Assembly (NCBI RefSeq): GCF_024814435.1
Contig: NZ_JANUXY010000012.1
Location: 1-44,128 of the forward strand
DNA length: 44,128 bases
Reading direction: 5' to 3'
DNA from: Staphylococcus americanisciuri
GTDB taxonomy: Bacteria > Bacillota > Bacilli > Staphylococcales > Staphylococcaceae
The position numbers were made by a program, and so were the translations under genes. Below, one piece after another: positions 31,938 through 39,912 of this stretch. The notes under the pieces are model-generated. The model was not told the DNA's origin. It worked only from the letters and a program-made list of their open reading frames with translations, and ran no database searches. The number at the start of each line of letters is the position of its first letter. The first letter of the stretch is position 1.

Positions 31938-32206
31938 GGGGACAGTTTTAGGGGATAGTTTAAAATCTCTACAAACCTTGTCATACCAGCACTTCAAAGC
32001 TCATTTTCATAAAGGGGGACACTTTCGGGAAAACTTCTTTCTATATATATTTATTTTTCTATTTATTCTACTAGTAGTTTTCTATTAACTATCCCCTAAA
32101 TAAGAATAAAAAGTAGTATAAGTATTGATATGACAGCTTTTGTTTGAGGGGAGGGTATACCTAAAAACTATCCCCTAACCGTCCCCAACTATCCCCAAGT
32201 GTCCCC
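31938..32206. other. putative origin of replication: iterons flanking an AT-rich tract
   Basis: Eight copies of a 10-bp unit AA(C/G)(T/C)(A/G)TCCCC surround an AT-rich stretch (about 32036-32086). The copies are at 31938-31948 and 31951-31961 (inverted), 32015-32025 (inverted), 32087-32096, 32166-32175, and a perfect head-to-tail trio at 32177-32186, 32187-32196 and 32197-32206. The site lies between the primase-helicase gene and the VRR-NUC gene, where related phages have their origin. This is the longest non-coding stretch of the early region. Confidence 0.75.
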
Positions 32207-32208
32207 CC

Positions 32209-34521
32209 CTAAAGATTTAAACTGAATCTATTCATATCTTGCTTTGTTTCAGGGGTCAAATTTATACCGTAATAAAATTTTTTGCCTCGATATTTTTTAC
32301 GATTAAATTTCTTAACGATTTCTTTACCAAACTTTGTACTGTTCATCAGATATTGATGATTTTCTTTCGCCCAATGAGCATAGGCATTGTATAACTCTGT
32401 TGCATTAACTTTTTCCAATGGGTTTTTATCGCAACATTCGTCTATAAACATTTCTATCGGATCCATTTCAATACGGTATTCTTCTCTCTGCTCTGTAACC
32501 ATTTGAGGTTCGGCTAATCCGATTCTTTGCCATTCCAAGTAACCATCTACACACCATTTAATAATTGCAGGTAATTCAGTTTTTAATTTCTTTGTCAGTT
32601 GCTTATCAACTTGGTGAAGCGGTATTTGCTTTTCAAAAGGAATAATTACAAAACGTCGCCAGATACCATCATCTGTACCACGCACATATGGCTTGTGATT
32701 GGTTGCCATCCAAAGTTTTAATTGTGGTATAAACTCGAATTCATTTTCATATAATCTTCGAGCTGAGACTTTATCTCCGCCTGTTAATTGTTTAAGCAAT
32801 CCCTCGTCGAAGCGATCTCCTTCGTTAGGCTCGGTGGTAGTAACGAACCGTGCACCGTCTAATTTTGCAATTTCAGGTGAGGCATCTGATTTGTTTTTAT
32901 TTGCCATAATAGCTTGTGGACGAATATTGGTCGCATAATCACCGAAGACTTCATTCATTATGTCTAGAAAAACTGATTTCCCATTTCGACCGTTGCCATA
33001 CAAAACAAACAACACTTGCTCTGACGTATAACCAGACATTGAATAACCAACAGCCCTTTGCATATAATCAATTAAGTCTTGCTTGCCCAGAAAAATGTCA
33101 TCTAAAAACTTTAGCCAGATAGGACAATCTGCCTTATCGGTATACTCTGTATTACTCATTTTTGTGAAAAACTTATCTTTTCGATGTTCATATAAAGCGC
33201 CAGTGGTTAAATCAATATAGCCATTTTGTGTATTGAATAAAGTAAAATCCGTATCAAAATTATGATGATGGATAGGCAACAAATGTTGGCATTCTTTCAT
33301 CATATTTTCTTTTTTACTGTGATTTCTCGAGTCCTTCCAATGTCTATATCGATACTTCTTCATATCTTCTTCATCAATATCATCGCTGTGATATAATTTT
33401 TCATCTTTTAGTTTCGCAACAACCTTATCTACAAGATGCTTCATTTTACCTGCGTCATCTTTTTTCCAACGCTTACCATCATAGTAATACCATGCGTTAG
33501 CAGTATAGTTGTAACGAATGTATTCACCATAATAATCACGTAAGCGTTCAGCGTTACCTGTGTCATCGTATGAATATCGCTTATCTTTTTTAGCAGGTTT
33601 AACATCTTGATCCATGACATAGATTTGAAAATCGTTGTCTGTTGAAACTTCTGGAATAAATTCATTCATGCAACTATCTATTGCTGTTGAAATAGTTATA
33701 TTTCCATAAGTATCGTCACCACGTTGTTCATCCCATTTGTCTCTGTACAATACAGACTTACGAAAAATCTCATCCATTTTATTTGGATCACGTGCAGTCC
33801 AAAATGCTAAATCATTACAAAAAGCTAAATCTGCTTCTGATTGTGATGTATAGAATTGTGACCAATCTCCTTCAAATAAGGTGGTAAATCGAAGTCCATT
33901 TTTAGACTTTTTAGCCACTTCTATTATTTTTTCTGTTGATAAGTTATTACCAAAACCTTTGTTGGTATTAATAGCTTTCTTTTCCGCATCTGGTTTCAAA
34001 ATATATTTACCATGCAAATAAGATAACTTATTAAATTCATCGTTATTTACAGCGTTGTATCCACCGATCTGTTTACCAGTCATAGTAAAAAATCTACCAC
34101 GATTATAAATTTCAACATTGCCACGTCTGCGCCCTTTTTCTGGCAATTCTCCTTTGATAATTAGGTGTATGCCATTACCTGATGGACTTACTTCTGCATA
34201 AGTTTGTAACACATCTACAAACTCTGATACTATATTCTCAACGTTTTCATTTTCCGAATATTCGGCTATTTCGTTTGAAATATCATCTAAATCGACGCCT
34301 ATATAAGGTTCTTTGAAGAAAAAACCTATGCCGTCGTAATTAATCGATAGACTTGCAGCGTCTTCAAAACTTACCCATGTAGATTCGTCATTAGATTTTG
34401 CCATTTGATTGGTGAGAGGGTTGTAAGGGCGCTTTGTTTTACGCCCATTTATACCCTGTTCAATTTTGAAACAGCACCACCGGTTTAATTCCTTTAGTTC
34501 GTAAGGAATACTTTCATACAT
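32209..34521 (-). CDS. primase-helicase, D5/P4 family (770 aa)
   Basis: The N-terminal ~200 residues have prim-pol-type motifs (GIGFFFKEPYIGVDLDDI, with GNGIHLIIKGELPEKGRRRG). A D5_N region precedes an SF3 helicase with Walker A LYGNGRNGKSVFLDIM near residue 505 and a downstream ATTEPNEGDRFDE/ WMATNHKPYVRGTDDGIWRR sensor region. The enzyme primes and unwinds phage DNA and probably acts at the adjacent iteron origin. Length is normal for the family. Confidence 0.93.
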   Translation of the reverse strand: MYESIPYELKELNRWCCFKIEQGINGRKTKRPYNPLTNQMAKSNDESTWVSFEDAASLSINYDGIGFFFKEPYIGVDLDDISNEIAEYSENENVENIVSEFVDVLQTYAEVSPSGNGIHLIIKGELPEKGRRRGNVEIYNRGRFFTMTGKQIGGYNAVNNDEFNKLSYLHGKYILKPDAEKKAINTNKGFGNNLSTEKIIEVAKKSKNGLRFTTLFEGDWSQFYTSQSEADLAFCNDLAFWTARDPNKMDEIFRKSVLYRDKWDEQRGDDTYGNITISTAIDSCMNEFIPEVSTDNDFQIYVMDQDVKPAKKDKRYSYDDTGNAERLRDYYGEYIRYNYTANAWYYYDGKRWKKDDAGKMKHLVDKVVAKLKDEKLYHSDDIDEEDMKKYRYRHWKDSRNHSKKENMMKECQHLLPIHHHNFDTDFTLFNTQNGYIDLTTGALYEHRKDKFFTKMSNTEYTDKADCPIWLKFLDDIFLGKQDLIDYMQRAVGYSMSGYTSEQVLFVLYGNGRNGKSVFLDIMNEVFGDYATNIRPQAIMANKNKSDASPEIAKLDGARFVTTTEPNEGDRFDEGLLKQLTGGDKVSARRLYENEFEFIPQLKLWMATNHKPYVRGTDDGIWRRFVIIPFEKQIPLHQVDKQLTKKLKTELPAIIKWCVDGYLEWQRIGLAEPQMVTEQREEYRIEMDPIEMFIDECCDKNPLEKVNATELYNAYAHWAKENHQYLMNSTKFGKEIVKKFNRKKYRGKKFYYGINLTPETKQDMNRFSLNL

Positions 34522-34538
34522 ACTAGCCCTCCTTAAAT

Positions 34539-35036
34539 TTAAAACGGAAACTCATCATTGGTTTCGATGTTTCCACCAGCGAATGGATTTTCTCCATCTT
34601 CTGTCTTAAATTTATGCGTCATTTCAGGTAACGCTGTTTTATCCCAACGTTTGACGTTTAAGTTTTCATAAGTTTTACCATTGTATTCAGATGTTTCATT
34701 TTTCACAGTAACTTTCACCGGCTTACCTAGATAATCAGCGAATAATTCTTCAAGAGAACCATAAGCTTTTCCTTGTTGCAATTGGGCAGCAGCACCAATT
34801 GTATTGAAGAACCTCATATCGTATTTACCAGTTTGTTTTGACTTCCAAATTCTATGGAAAATGATGTTGTTTTTATACTTTTGATTTACGTCATTACGAA
34901 TTGTAAGACGCATATCAACATGTTCCGCACCACCCGGTGTTGCATTCTCTTCACATTTCGTGATAACCGCTTCGTACGTTCCATCTTGAATATTTCCATC
35001 AAAAGTGTCTTCCATATTTAATACAAAGTTTGTCAT
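34539..35036 (-). CDS. DUF669 protein, likely single-strand DNA binding (165 aa)
   Basis: The sequence DGTYEAVITKCEENATPGGAE, LTIRNDVNQKYKNNIIFHRI and the end NPFAGGNIETNDEFPF (acidic tail ending in an aromatic) fit DUF669, which is OB-fold-like and often replaces SSB in phage replication modules. It lies between helicase and primase genes. Confidence 0.88.
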   Translation of the reverse strand: MTNFVLNMEDTFDGNIQDGTYEAVITKCEENATPGGAEHVDMRLTIRNDVNQKYKNNIIFHRIWKSKQTGKYDMRFFNTIGAAAQLQQGKAYGSLEELFADYLGKPVKVTVKNETSEYNGKTYENLNVKRWDKTALPEMTHKFKTEDGENPFAGGNIETNDEFPF

Positions 35037-35054
35037 AATAAAACTCCTCCAATT

Positions 35055-36386
35055 TTAAATTAAGCCTAAAGCTTTGCCTTGATAGTATGCCCATCCCTTT
35101 TTGTAATTAAGAGATTCGGCTAACTCGTATAATTCTTTCATTGACTTACACTCACTTGGTTTTTTAAAGTTGAGTTTGATAACATTTTCTTCTGTGATTT
35201 CTTCTAATTCTACTTTTTCATATGCATACTCGGCAGAACCGTAATCAGATTCAAATTCATGCTCACATAAGGGACACTCCCTATGACCTGAAGGGATAAC
35301 AGCGAGACAATTCGGACACTGTTTTACAGAAACATCTGATTTTTCACGAGGAGGTTTTCCTTTAAAATACTTCTGCCAATCTCTATCGGTATCAGGTAGT
35401 TTGTGTGTGCTCCAATTGTTCACTAAGTCTATGATGATCGCTTGCTTGTTGGGTTGGTAACGCATTGCACGCATAGTTTGTTGAATGAACAAACTTAATG
35501 ATTCAGTAGGTCTAAGCAGTATGACGCAATGGCAATCAGGTATATCAAATCCCTCACCAAATAATTCAGCGTTGGTTAAAATATCAATTTCACCTTTTCT
35601 AAACTTTTCAACGACTTCTAACCTTTCTTGAGTTTTAGCTTTGCCGTCTAAGTGATAGGCTTTGTAACCATGTTGTTGAAACCTTTCTACTACCTTCTTA
35701 CTTGATTCGACATTGTAAGCGTAAATAATAGTTTTTAATCCTCTAGCGTATTTTTCATAACTTTCAAGTGCATCACCATAGATTGTCTTTGTGAACGCTT
35801 CTGATATAGATTTTTGTGTGTACTCTCCACGCTGTCGCTTTAATTTCTCGTGATTTATAAGGTCGATTGATAAATATTTAAATGGTGCTAATCTTTTATT
35901 CTCAATCAACCATTTAACTGTTTTACCTAGCACAATATCATCAAATAAATCAGTAAAGCCTTGACCATTTAATCTATATGGCGTTGCGGTAAAGCCAATA
36001 ACATATGCTTTAGGAAATGCTTGTATAATGTCCCTATATGTTTTAGATAAAGCATGATGCGCTTCATCTATCACGATAATTTCAGGTGCTGATACCTTAT
36101 TCTTTTTTACTCGGTTGGATATCGTTTGAACCATACCGACTTCTGATAATAACCAATCAACACCATTTGCATTGAATGTCTGTCTAATTTGACTGACCAA
36201 CTCATTCCTGTGGACAACAGTAAGCACACGATTTCTTTTTAAGTTGGCTCGTCTTACTAGTTCACTCATTGTCACTGTCTTACCACTGCCCGCAGGACTC
36301 TGAACCATTATCCGTTTATTATTTCTTGACATACTCTGATAGATACCTTCTAGTAATTCATTCTGATAATCACGTAGAGTTATCAT
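35055..36386 (-). CDS. SF2 DEAD/DEAH helicase with zinc-binding end (443 aa)
   Basis: Motifs: Walker A SPAGSGKTVT (near residue 35), DEAH in IVIDEAHHAL, motif III FTATPY, motif VI region QQTMRAMRY. The C-terminus carries CPNCLAVIPSGHRECPLC, a four-cysteine zinc ribbon. It probably unwinds or remodels DNA in phage replication or recombination with the adjacent AAA protein. The ATG at 36386, inside the end of the AAA gene, is preferred to the earlier GTG. Confidence 0.92.
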   Translation of the reverse strand: MITLRDYQNELLEGIYQSMSRNNKRIMVQSPAGSGKTVTMSELVRRANLKRNRVLTVVHRNELVSQIRQTFNANGVDWLLSEVGMVQTISNRVKKNKVSAPEIIVIDEAHHALSKTYRDIIQAFPKAYVIGFTATPYRLNGQGFTDLFDDIVLGKTVKWLIENKRLAPFKYLSIDLINHEKLKRQRGEYTQKSISEAFTKTIYGDALESYEKYARGLKTIIYAYNVESSKKVVERFQQHGYKAYHLDGKAKTQERLEVVEKFRKGEIDILTNAELFGEGFDIPDCHCVILLRPTESLSLFIQQTMRAMRYQPNKQAIIIDLVNNWSTHKLPDTDRDWQKYFKGKPPREKSDVSVKQCPNCLAVIPSGHRECPLCEHEFESDYGSAEYAYEKVELEEITEENVIKLNFKKPSECKSMKELYELAESLNYKKGWAYYQGKALGLI

Positions 36387-37074
36387 CAGTATCACCTACA
36401 TTAAATAATTCTTCTTGTAGACAATGTTCACGATCGTCTAATTGATTTTTAGCAAATATTTGATTTGTGGGCATTAGTATAAAACCACGCTTACCTGAAT
36501 CTTTATTCACAACTAATCGTGCAACGACTTGACACAAGCCTGCTACATTATCACGAATCGTTTTACGAATATCAGGAACAGATTGCGTAATCTGCTGACC
36601 TGCAGGTGTATAAAAATCATAATTTGTTTCCCATGCCATAAAAATTAATCGCTTATTTAATGACTGCAAAAATCTTAAACTATCAATAGTGAAAAAATCT
36701 ACACGTTGATAGTGGGACATTTCGGGAACGCGATTGTTTTTTCCTGAACGTCCGAGATTTGCAAGCATAGATCTAAACAGTTCTGACAGGTTATCAATCG
36801 CAATAGTGTCGTAATTATTTAATGTCTGTTTATTATCAGCAAACCATTTCATCAGGTCGCCCCATTCTTTCCAAGCTTCGTGTGAATTGAAATTTAAGAT
36901 GTCAATGTTCTGGTTTCCTTTTAATGGTCGTTCTGATTTATCCACATTCACGTATAACGTACGACCATGTAAAAAATTAAGAGTATGTGTTTTACCGCTT
37001 CCAGGTTTCCCATAAATAAGATAAGTAGCATTCTCAGTGCTAAGATTTTTAGCACTCGAAATTGTAAACGTCAT
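36370..37074 (-). CDS. AAA_24 family ATP-binding protein (234 aa)
   Basis: RecA-like ATPase of the phage nucleotide-binding type: Walker A YGKPGSGKTHTLNF near residue 24 and Walker B YDTIAIDNLSEL near residue 105. Such proteins are Sak4-like single-strand annealing/recombination mediators in many phages. It lies with DUF669, helicase and Gp157, the standard recombination block. Confidence 0.88.
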   Translation of the reverse strand: MTFTISSAKNLSTENATYLIYGKPGSGKTHTLNFLHGRTLYVNVDKSERPLKGNQNIDILNFNSHEAWKEWGDLMKWFADNKQTLNNYDTIAIDNLSELFRSMLANLGRSGKNNRVPEMSHYQRVDFFTIDSLRFLQSLNKRLIFMAWETNYDFYTPAGQQITQSVPDIRKTIRDNVAGLCQVVARLVVNKDSGKRGFILMPTNQIFAKNQLDDREHCLQEELFNVGDTDDNST

Positions 37075-37553
37075 TTAATCACCAGACTTTCACTCGCTCG
37101 TAGTTCTGCACCTTCCACATCTGCTCCAGCCTTGATGTCTTCTTCAATTTGCTTTTTATTTAACTTGGGTGGCTGTGGAATGTAGTACGCCTTATCAATT
37201 AAAGTTTCATTAGTAACCACAACGCTCGGCTTATTCTTACGCTTGTAAATATGGTTCTTAGGTGTCTTATATTTTCTTAAGCCACGTTGTTCAAGCATTA
37301 CCTCTAGATAACCTTTCAACCTGTCTGAAAGATTAACTTTCTGCTTTTTCATTTTTTGTAGACGTTTGATTTCGTTGTCGATAACATCCACATCACCATC
37401 AACCGAACGTTTTAGTCCAATGATATTATCGACTTTTTCATGCATCTCCGTTTCAATTGAATCTAACGTGTCCCGAATCACTTGTGGGTCAACGTCATCC
37501 CACATATCCAAGACTTGCAAGTATCTTTCATTGATTTCGAATATATTACTCAT
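37071..37553 (-). CDS. siphovirus Gp157 family protein (160 aa)
   Basis: Coiled-coil N-terminal half (VDNIIGLKRSVDGDVDVIDN) then a conserved RLKGYLEVMLEQRGLRKYKT segment and short basic strands (HIYKRKNKPSVVV), the Gp157 signature. In Streptococcus thermophilus phage Gp157 was linked to phage resistance of the host, but its role in replication modules is unclear. Overlaps the AAA gene by 4 nt. Confidence 0.88.
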   Translation of the reverse strand: MSNIFEINERYLQVLDMWDDVDPQVIRDTLDSIETEMHEKVDNIIGLKRSVDGDVDVIDNEIKRLQKMKKQKVNLSDRLKGYLEVMLEQRGLRKYKTPKNHIYKRKNKPSVVVTNETLIDKAYYIPQPPKLNKKQIEEDIKAGADVEGAELRASESLVIK

Positions 37554-37823
37554 CTAAAATCTTCCTCCTTTCGCAAAGTAAGCCATGATTTTGTCAAGTT
37601 CGTCTGTTTGGTTTTCGATATAGTTGTATATAGACAGTCCTAGTAAATCATCAACCTGGTCGACAAAGTCAATATCTGAAATGTCGATATCATCAATAAG
37701 CTCATTGTTTAAAGTCTTAATTACGATATTGATTAAGAATTCTTTTCTTGTCACTTCTTTCTTGAATTTAAAACCATCAACTTCAATATACGACGTGTAT
37801 TTTTTCCCTTTTATAAAATGCAT
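37554..37823 (-). CDS. unknown early protein, DUF1108-like (89 aa)
   Basis: Begins MHFIKGKKYTSYIEVDGFKF, a strand-rich start that resembles DUF1108 proteins of staphylococcal phages, and continues as an acidic helix. It has AGGAGGA upstream and is immediately followed by Gp157. The family call is from memory and tentative. Confidence 0.6.
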   Translation of the reverse strand: MHFIKGKKYTSYIEVDGFKFKKEVTRKEFLINIVIKTLNNELIDDIDISDIDFVDQVDDLLGLSIYNYIENQTDELDKIMAYFAKGGRF

Positions 37824-37853
37824 TTGCTTGTTCCTCCTAATTTGATATAATTA

Positions 37854-37883
37854 GGGTTGATATTTTGCTAGAATATTCAACCC
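37854..37883. other. intercistronic hairpin before the 89-aa gene
   Basis: GGGTTGA pairs with TCAACCC and the stem extends through four A-T pairs after a bulged T, around loop TTGCTAG. On the minus strand it lies 30 bp upstream of the start of the next gene. No T-run follows, so RNA stability or attenuation is more likely than simple termination. Confidence 0.4.
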
Positions 37884-37911
37884 TTGACTGGTTTGCAATT
37901 GCCGTTGCTTA

Positions 37912-38082
37912 TCAGTCTCTTTTTAATTCGTTTAGTACAAAGTGTGTTCCAAAATACGTTACTAACTCCGCAACCAACACCCACCACATTAACGTTGTAA
38001 AATAAACACCGTTAAATGCAAGTGCGGTTGTTAATATCAGCGCTACGGCAAATGTCATCATGCACGCTATTAGCTCTTTCAC
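37912..38082 (-). CDS. small membrane protein, two predicted helices (56 aa)
   Basis: Two hydrophobic segments: LIACMMTFAVALILTTALAF and LMWWVLVAELVTYFGTHFVL. The start is GTG at 38082, 5 nt after GGAGGTG. Small two-helix proteins such as DUF1270 are common at this place in staphylococcal phage early regions. Role unknown. Confidence 0.65.
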   Translation of the reverse strand: MKELIACMMTFAVALILTTALAFNGVYFTTLMWWVLVAELVTYFGTHFVLNELKRD

Positions 38083-38096
38083 ATGACCACCTCCTT

Positions 38097-38321
38097 TCAC
38101 ATGTACTTGAAGCGCTCAATCTCTTTGAAATTGTCTTCAAGCCATTTTTTCATCTTGCTACCGACAAACATGTACTCGTCGTTGTTGTTAATAGGAAAAT
38201 GACTGAATGCCTCAATTTCTTTTTTAAATCTTGGAATGGAAAAAATGTGTTTTTTAATCCAACTTCTACCTTTACCAATCTCATTTTCAAGATCACTCAT
38301 ATCCCAATATGTTTTTGTCAT
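38097..38321 (-). CDS. DUF771 family protein (74 aa)
   Basis: The segment LENEIGKGRSWIKKHIFSIPRFKKE has the DUF771 pattern (L...tGRSrhWLkenIL..PRFrkeld), a small winged-helix-like domain of early phage proteins. The ribosome-binding site is AAAGGAGTGA. Its upstream region is shared with the divergent rightward gene at 38387 and overlaps that gene's promoter. Confidence 0.8.
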   Translation of the reverse strand: MTKTYWDMSDLENEIGKGRSWIKKHIFSIPRFKKEIEAFSHFPINNNDEYMFVGSKMKKWLEDNFKEIERFKYM

Positions 38322-38339
38322 TTTGATGTCACTCCTTTC

Positions 38340-38348
38340 TGATATAAT
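38340..38348 (+). promoter_or_regulatory. extended -10 promoter of the 205-aa rightward gene
   Basis: TGATATAAT at 38340-38348 is a textbook extended -10 element (TGnTATAAT). No good -35 at 17 bp is seen, as usual for this class. The surrounding 28 bases nearly repeat at 39080-39105, upstream of the next rightward gene. Confidence 0.65.
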
Positions 38349-38386
38349 TTTGTTAACGCTACTGCGTTAGATAGGAGGTGTTAATC

Positions 38387-39004
38387 ATGTATCAAGATCC
38401 ATTCAAATATGCTCGTAAAGCAATAAATCAAACAACTTTGATTCCGTTTCAACTTAACAATTATGCTCAAAAGCCATTAATTGAAGTTCAGAAAATTATG
38501 AATCTTGCATCACGTCAGATGAAACCTAATATCCAACCTATAAAATTTGATAATTCAGCTTTGCTTAGGTTGAATGTTCAAACAATCTTAAATGCTCAAC
38601 AGATTCGTAATAATCTATTTTCTGAAAATATTCTTAAAGACATCATAAAGTCGACGAGCATTTCCAAATACGAAGTTTTGAAAATGTCTAATGCCTTCAG
38701 AAATTTTTCTGTCGATGTTGTCTCTACTTCGACTTTTGCTGAACCCATCAATTCTTCCCATCCAGTAGATAAGCCAAAGGAGAGCCAAAATACTAAAAGA
38801 TTCGACAAGATGTTGAATGTGAATCATGTCACTTCCTCCTCTAAAAATTACATTAATGAGGTTTCAATAGGGATAGGCGTTAATGCATCTTGGGATTTTT
38901 TATCTAGATTGGCATACGACCATCCAATTAATGCACCTCTTTATATTTGGGTTCTGTTCTTTTCATTTCTCTTTCACCTTTTGACTAATGAACCCGAAGA
39001 GTAA
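38387..39004 (+). CDS. unknown C-tail-anchored protein, rightward moron (205 aa)
   Basis: It runs against the early operon with its own promoter and a strong terminator, so it is a self-contained unit. Most of the protein is polar and Asn/Gln/Ser-rich with helical stretches (IKFDNSALLRLNVQTILNAQ). Residues about 186-200 (LYIWVLFFSFLFHLL) make one C-terminal membrane helix with a short acidic tail. The start is ATG at 38387, 9 nt after AGGAGG. Unrelated by eye to any known family. Position and topology suit a superinfection-exclusion or abortive-infection protein expressed by the lysogen, an inference only. Confidence 0.75.
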   Translation: MYQDPFKYARKAINQTTLIPFQLNNYAQKPLIEVQKIMNLASRQMKPNIQPIKFDNSALLRLNVQTILNAQQIRNNLFSENILKDIIKSTSISKYEVLKMSNAFRNFSVDVVSTSTFAEPINSSHPVDKPKESQNTKRFDKMLNVNHVTSSSKNYINEVSIGIGVNASWDFLSRLAYDHPINAPLYIWVLFFSFLFHLLTNEPEE

Positions 39005-39079
39005 CAGCCCAGCATTCCTAATCTCCTCCGCCAAGATGATGATTAGGAGTGCTATTTTTGCGTAACTAGGCTTGTTCAT
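38963..39079 (-). CDS. possible 38-aa peptide antisense to the moron 3' end
   Basis: MNKPSYAKIALLIIILAEEI and the rest are hydrophobic and basic at the end. The ATG follows AAAGGAAGTGAATC, whose surroundings match those of the DUF771 gene leader. It overlaps the last 42 nt of the 205-aa gene on the other strand and covers the terminator. It could be a real small gene left from the ancestral early operon, or chance. Confidence 0.3.
   Translation of the reverse strand: MNKPSYAKIALLIIILAEEIRNAGLLLFGFISQKVKEK
39011..39058 (+). terminator. strong terminator of the 205-aa gene
   Basis: AGCATTCCTAATC (39011-39023) pairs over all 13 bases with GATTAGGAGTGCT (39041-39053, one G-U), followed by ATTTTTG. 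It lies 7 bp after the stop codon and isolates the rightward gene from its downstream neighbour. Confidence 0.88.
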
Positions 39080-39096
39080 TTGATTCACTTCCTTTC

Positions 39097-39105
39097 TGAT
39101 ATAAT
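39097..39105 (+). promoter_or_regulatory. extended -10 promoter of the 110-aa rightward gene
   Basis: TGATATAAT at 39097-39105, the same extended -10 as at 38340-38348. Both are preceded by TTTGAT..CACT..CCTTTC, so the two promoters are near-duplicates about 757 bp apart. Confidence 0.65.
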
Positions 39106-39127
39106 CACCTTTAAGGAGGTGATTATT

Positions 39128-39460
39128 ATGCTTACCAATGAAACCAAACTCGTTTTACTTCAATTTTATAAAGTGTATCTTGATAGAATTGAAGATGGTG
39201 AATCACAATATTCTGCGACATATTTTGGGACGGATGAAGAATCATTTGATAATTATTTTTTAGGTATGGATTTTGATAGTTATGTGTCATCTGTTCTCCA
39301 ATTAGGCAGTCATGGTTATGCAACCGTTGCCACTGGAGATGGTGGTTTTGCTGAAATGGCTCTTTCCAACGAAGGAATCGCTTATTGCGAGAATGAAACT
39401 AGCAAAAATTATTCCTTGTTGCTAAAAGCTATTTCTGACCTTAAAAAATTAATTATCTAA
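39128..39460 (+). CDS. unknown rightward moron protein (110 aa)
   Basis: The ATG follows AAGGAGGTGAT, an almost perfect ribosome-binding site. An N-terminal helix (KLVLLQFYKVYLDRIEDGES) is followed by SATYFGTDEESFDNYFLGMD and a C-terminal segment GGFAEMALSNEGIAYCENET that could be a winged-helix wing. Its 3' end overlaps the Tad2-like gene on the other strand by 12 nt. It is the second unit of the rightward insert and no function is recognised. Confidence 0.7.
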   Translation: MLTNETKLVLLQFYKVYLDRIEDGESQYSATYFGTDEESFDNYFLGMDFDSYVSSVLQLGSHGYATVATGDGGFAEMALSNEGIAYCENETSKNYSLLLKAISDLKKLII

Positions 39461-39667
39461 AACCCAATCATCAGCTATTAAATCGTCTGCGCTAGGCTGC
39501 CACCTTGCGCTGACGGTTTGACCTTTAACTTTATATCTTTTTGAAATAATTAGGCATTGGTAAAACATTAAGTTAGTTGGTAGTATTGCATAATCGAACT
39601 CTTTCTTGTCCCTTTTAATCGCAACACCTTTTTCCAAAGCCAACTTTGTGGCTTCTTGAATGTTCAT
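39449..39667 (-). CDS. DUF2829 / Tad2-like protein (72 aa), candidate anti-Thoeris
   Basis: The protein has the DUF2829 layout: N-terminal helix MNIQEATKLALEKGVAIKR, a beta-barrel middle, and the diagnostic end ARWQPSADDLIADDWVLDN. DUF2829 is the family of phage Tad2, which sequesters the gcADPR signal made by Thoeris ThsB and so disarms that defence. The length fits Tad2. Whether this copy binds the signal cannot be read from the sequence. It is an early leftward gene, as expected for a protein needed at the start of infection. Confidence 0.85.
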   Translation of the reverse strand: MNIQEATKLALEKGVAIKRDKKEFDYAILPTNLMFYQCLIISKRYKVKGQTVSARWQPSADDLIADDWVLDN

Positions 39668-39680
39668 TCTTTACACCTCC

Positions 39681-39902
39681 TTAAAAGTGTCCGAAATTTA
39701 TATTTTCAAGACGCTTACTAATGCTAATCAAAGTGTCTTCTAGGTAACTTTCTCTTGTTAGTTCTATCGTGTAATCTTTACCGTTATATTCGATCTCCTT
39801 TTCAAATTTGGAAGATTCATCTGTTTCTAGAGCCGTGCTTATTTCATAAGACACTTCACCTAAGATTTGTTGAATAATTGCTAATTTCTCGCTAGAGTTC
39901 AT
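39681..39902 (-). CDS. unknown early protein (73 aa)
   Basis: N-terminal helix (SEKLAIIQQILGEVSYEIST), then strands (FEKEIEYNGKDYTIELTRES) and a C-terminal helix. The start is fixed at the ATG after AGGAGGAG. A longer frame reading into the antirepressor gene is not supported. Not recognised. Confidence 0.65.
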   Translation of the reverse strand: MNSSEKLAIIQQILGEVSYEISTALETDESSKFEKEIEYNGKDYTIELTRESYLEDTLISISKRLENINFGHF

Positions 39903-39912
39903 TTTGCTCCTC

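Noticed and set aside
31938..32206. Riboswitch or CRISPR interpretation of the CCCC-rich repeats
   Set aside because: The units are 10 bp and occur in both orientations around an AT-rich tract, so an iteron origin is the better explanation.
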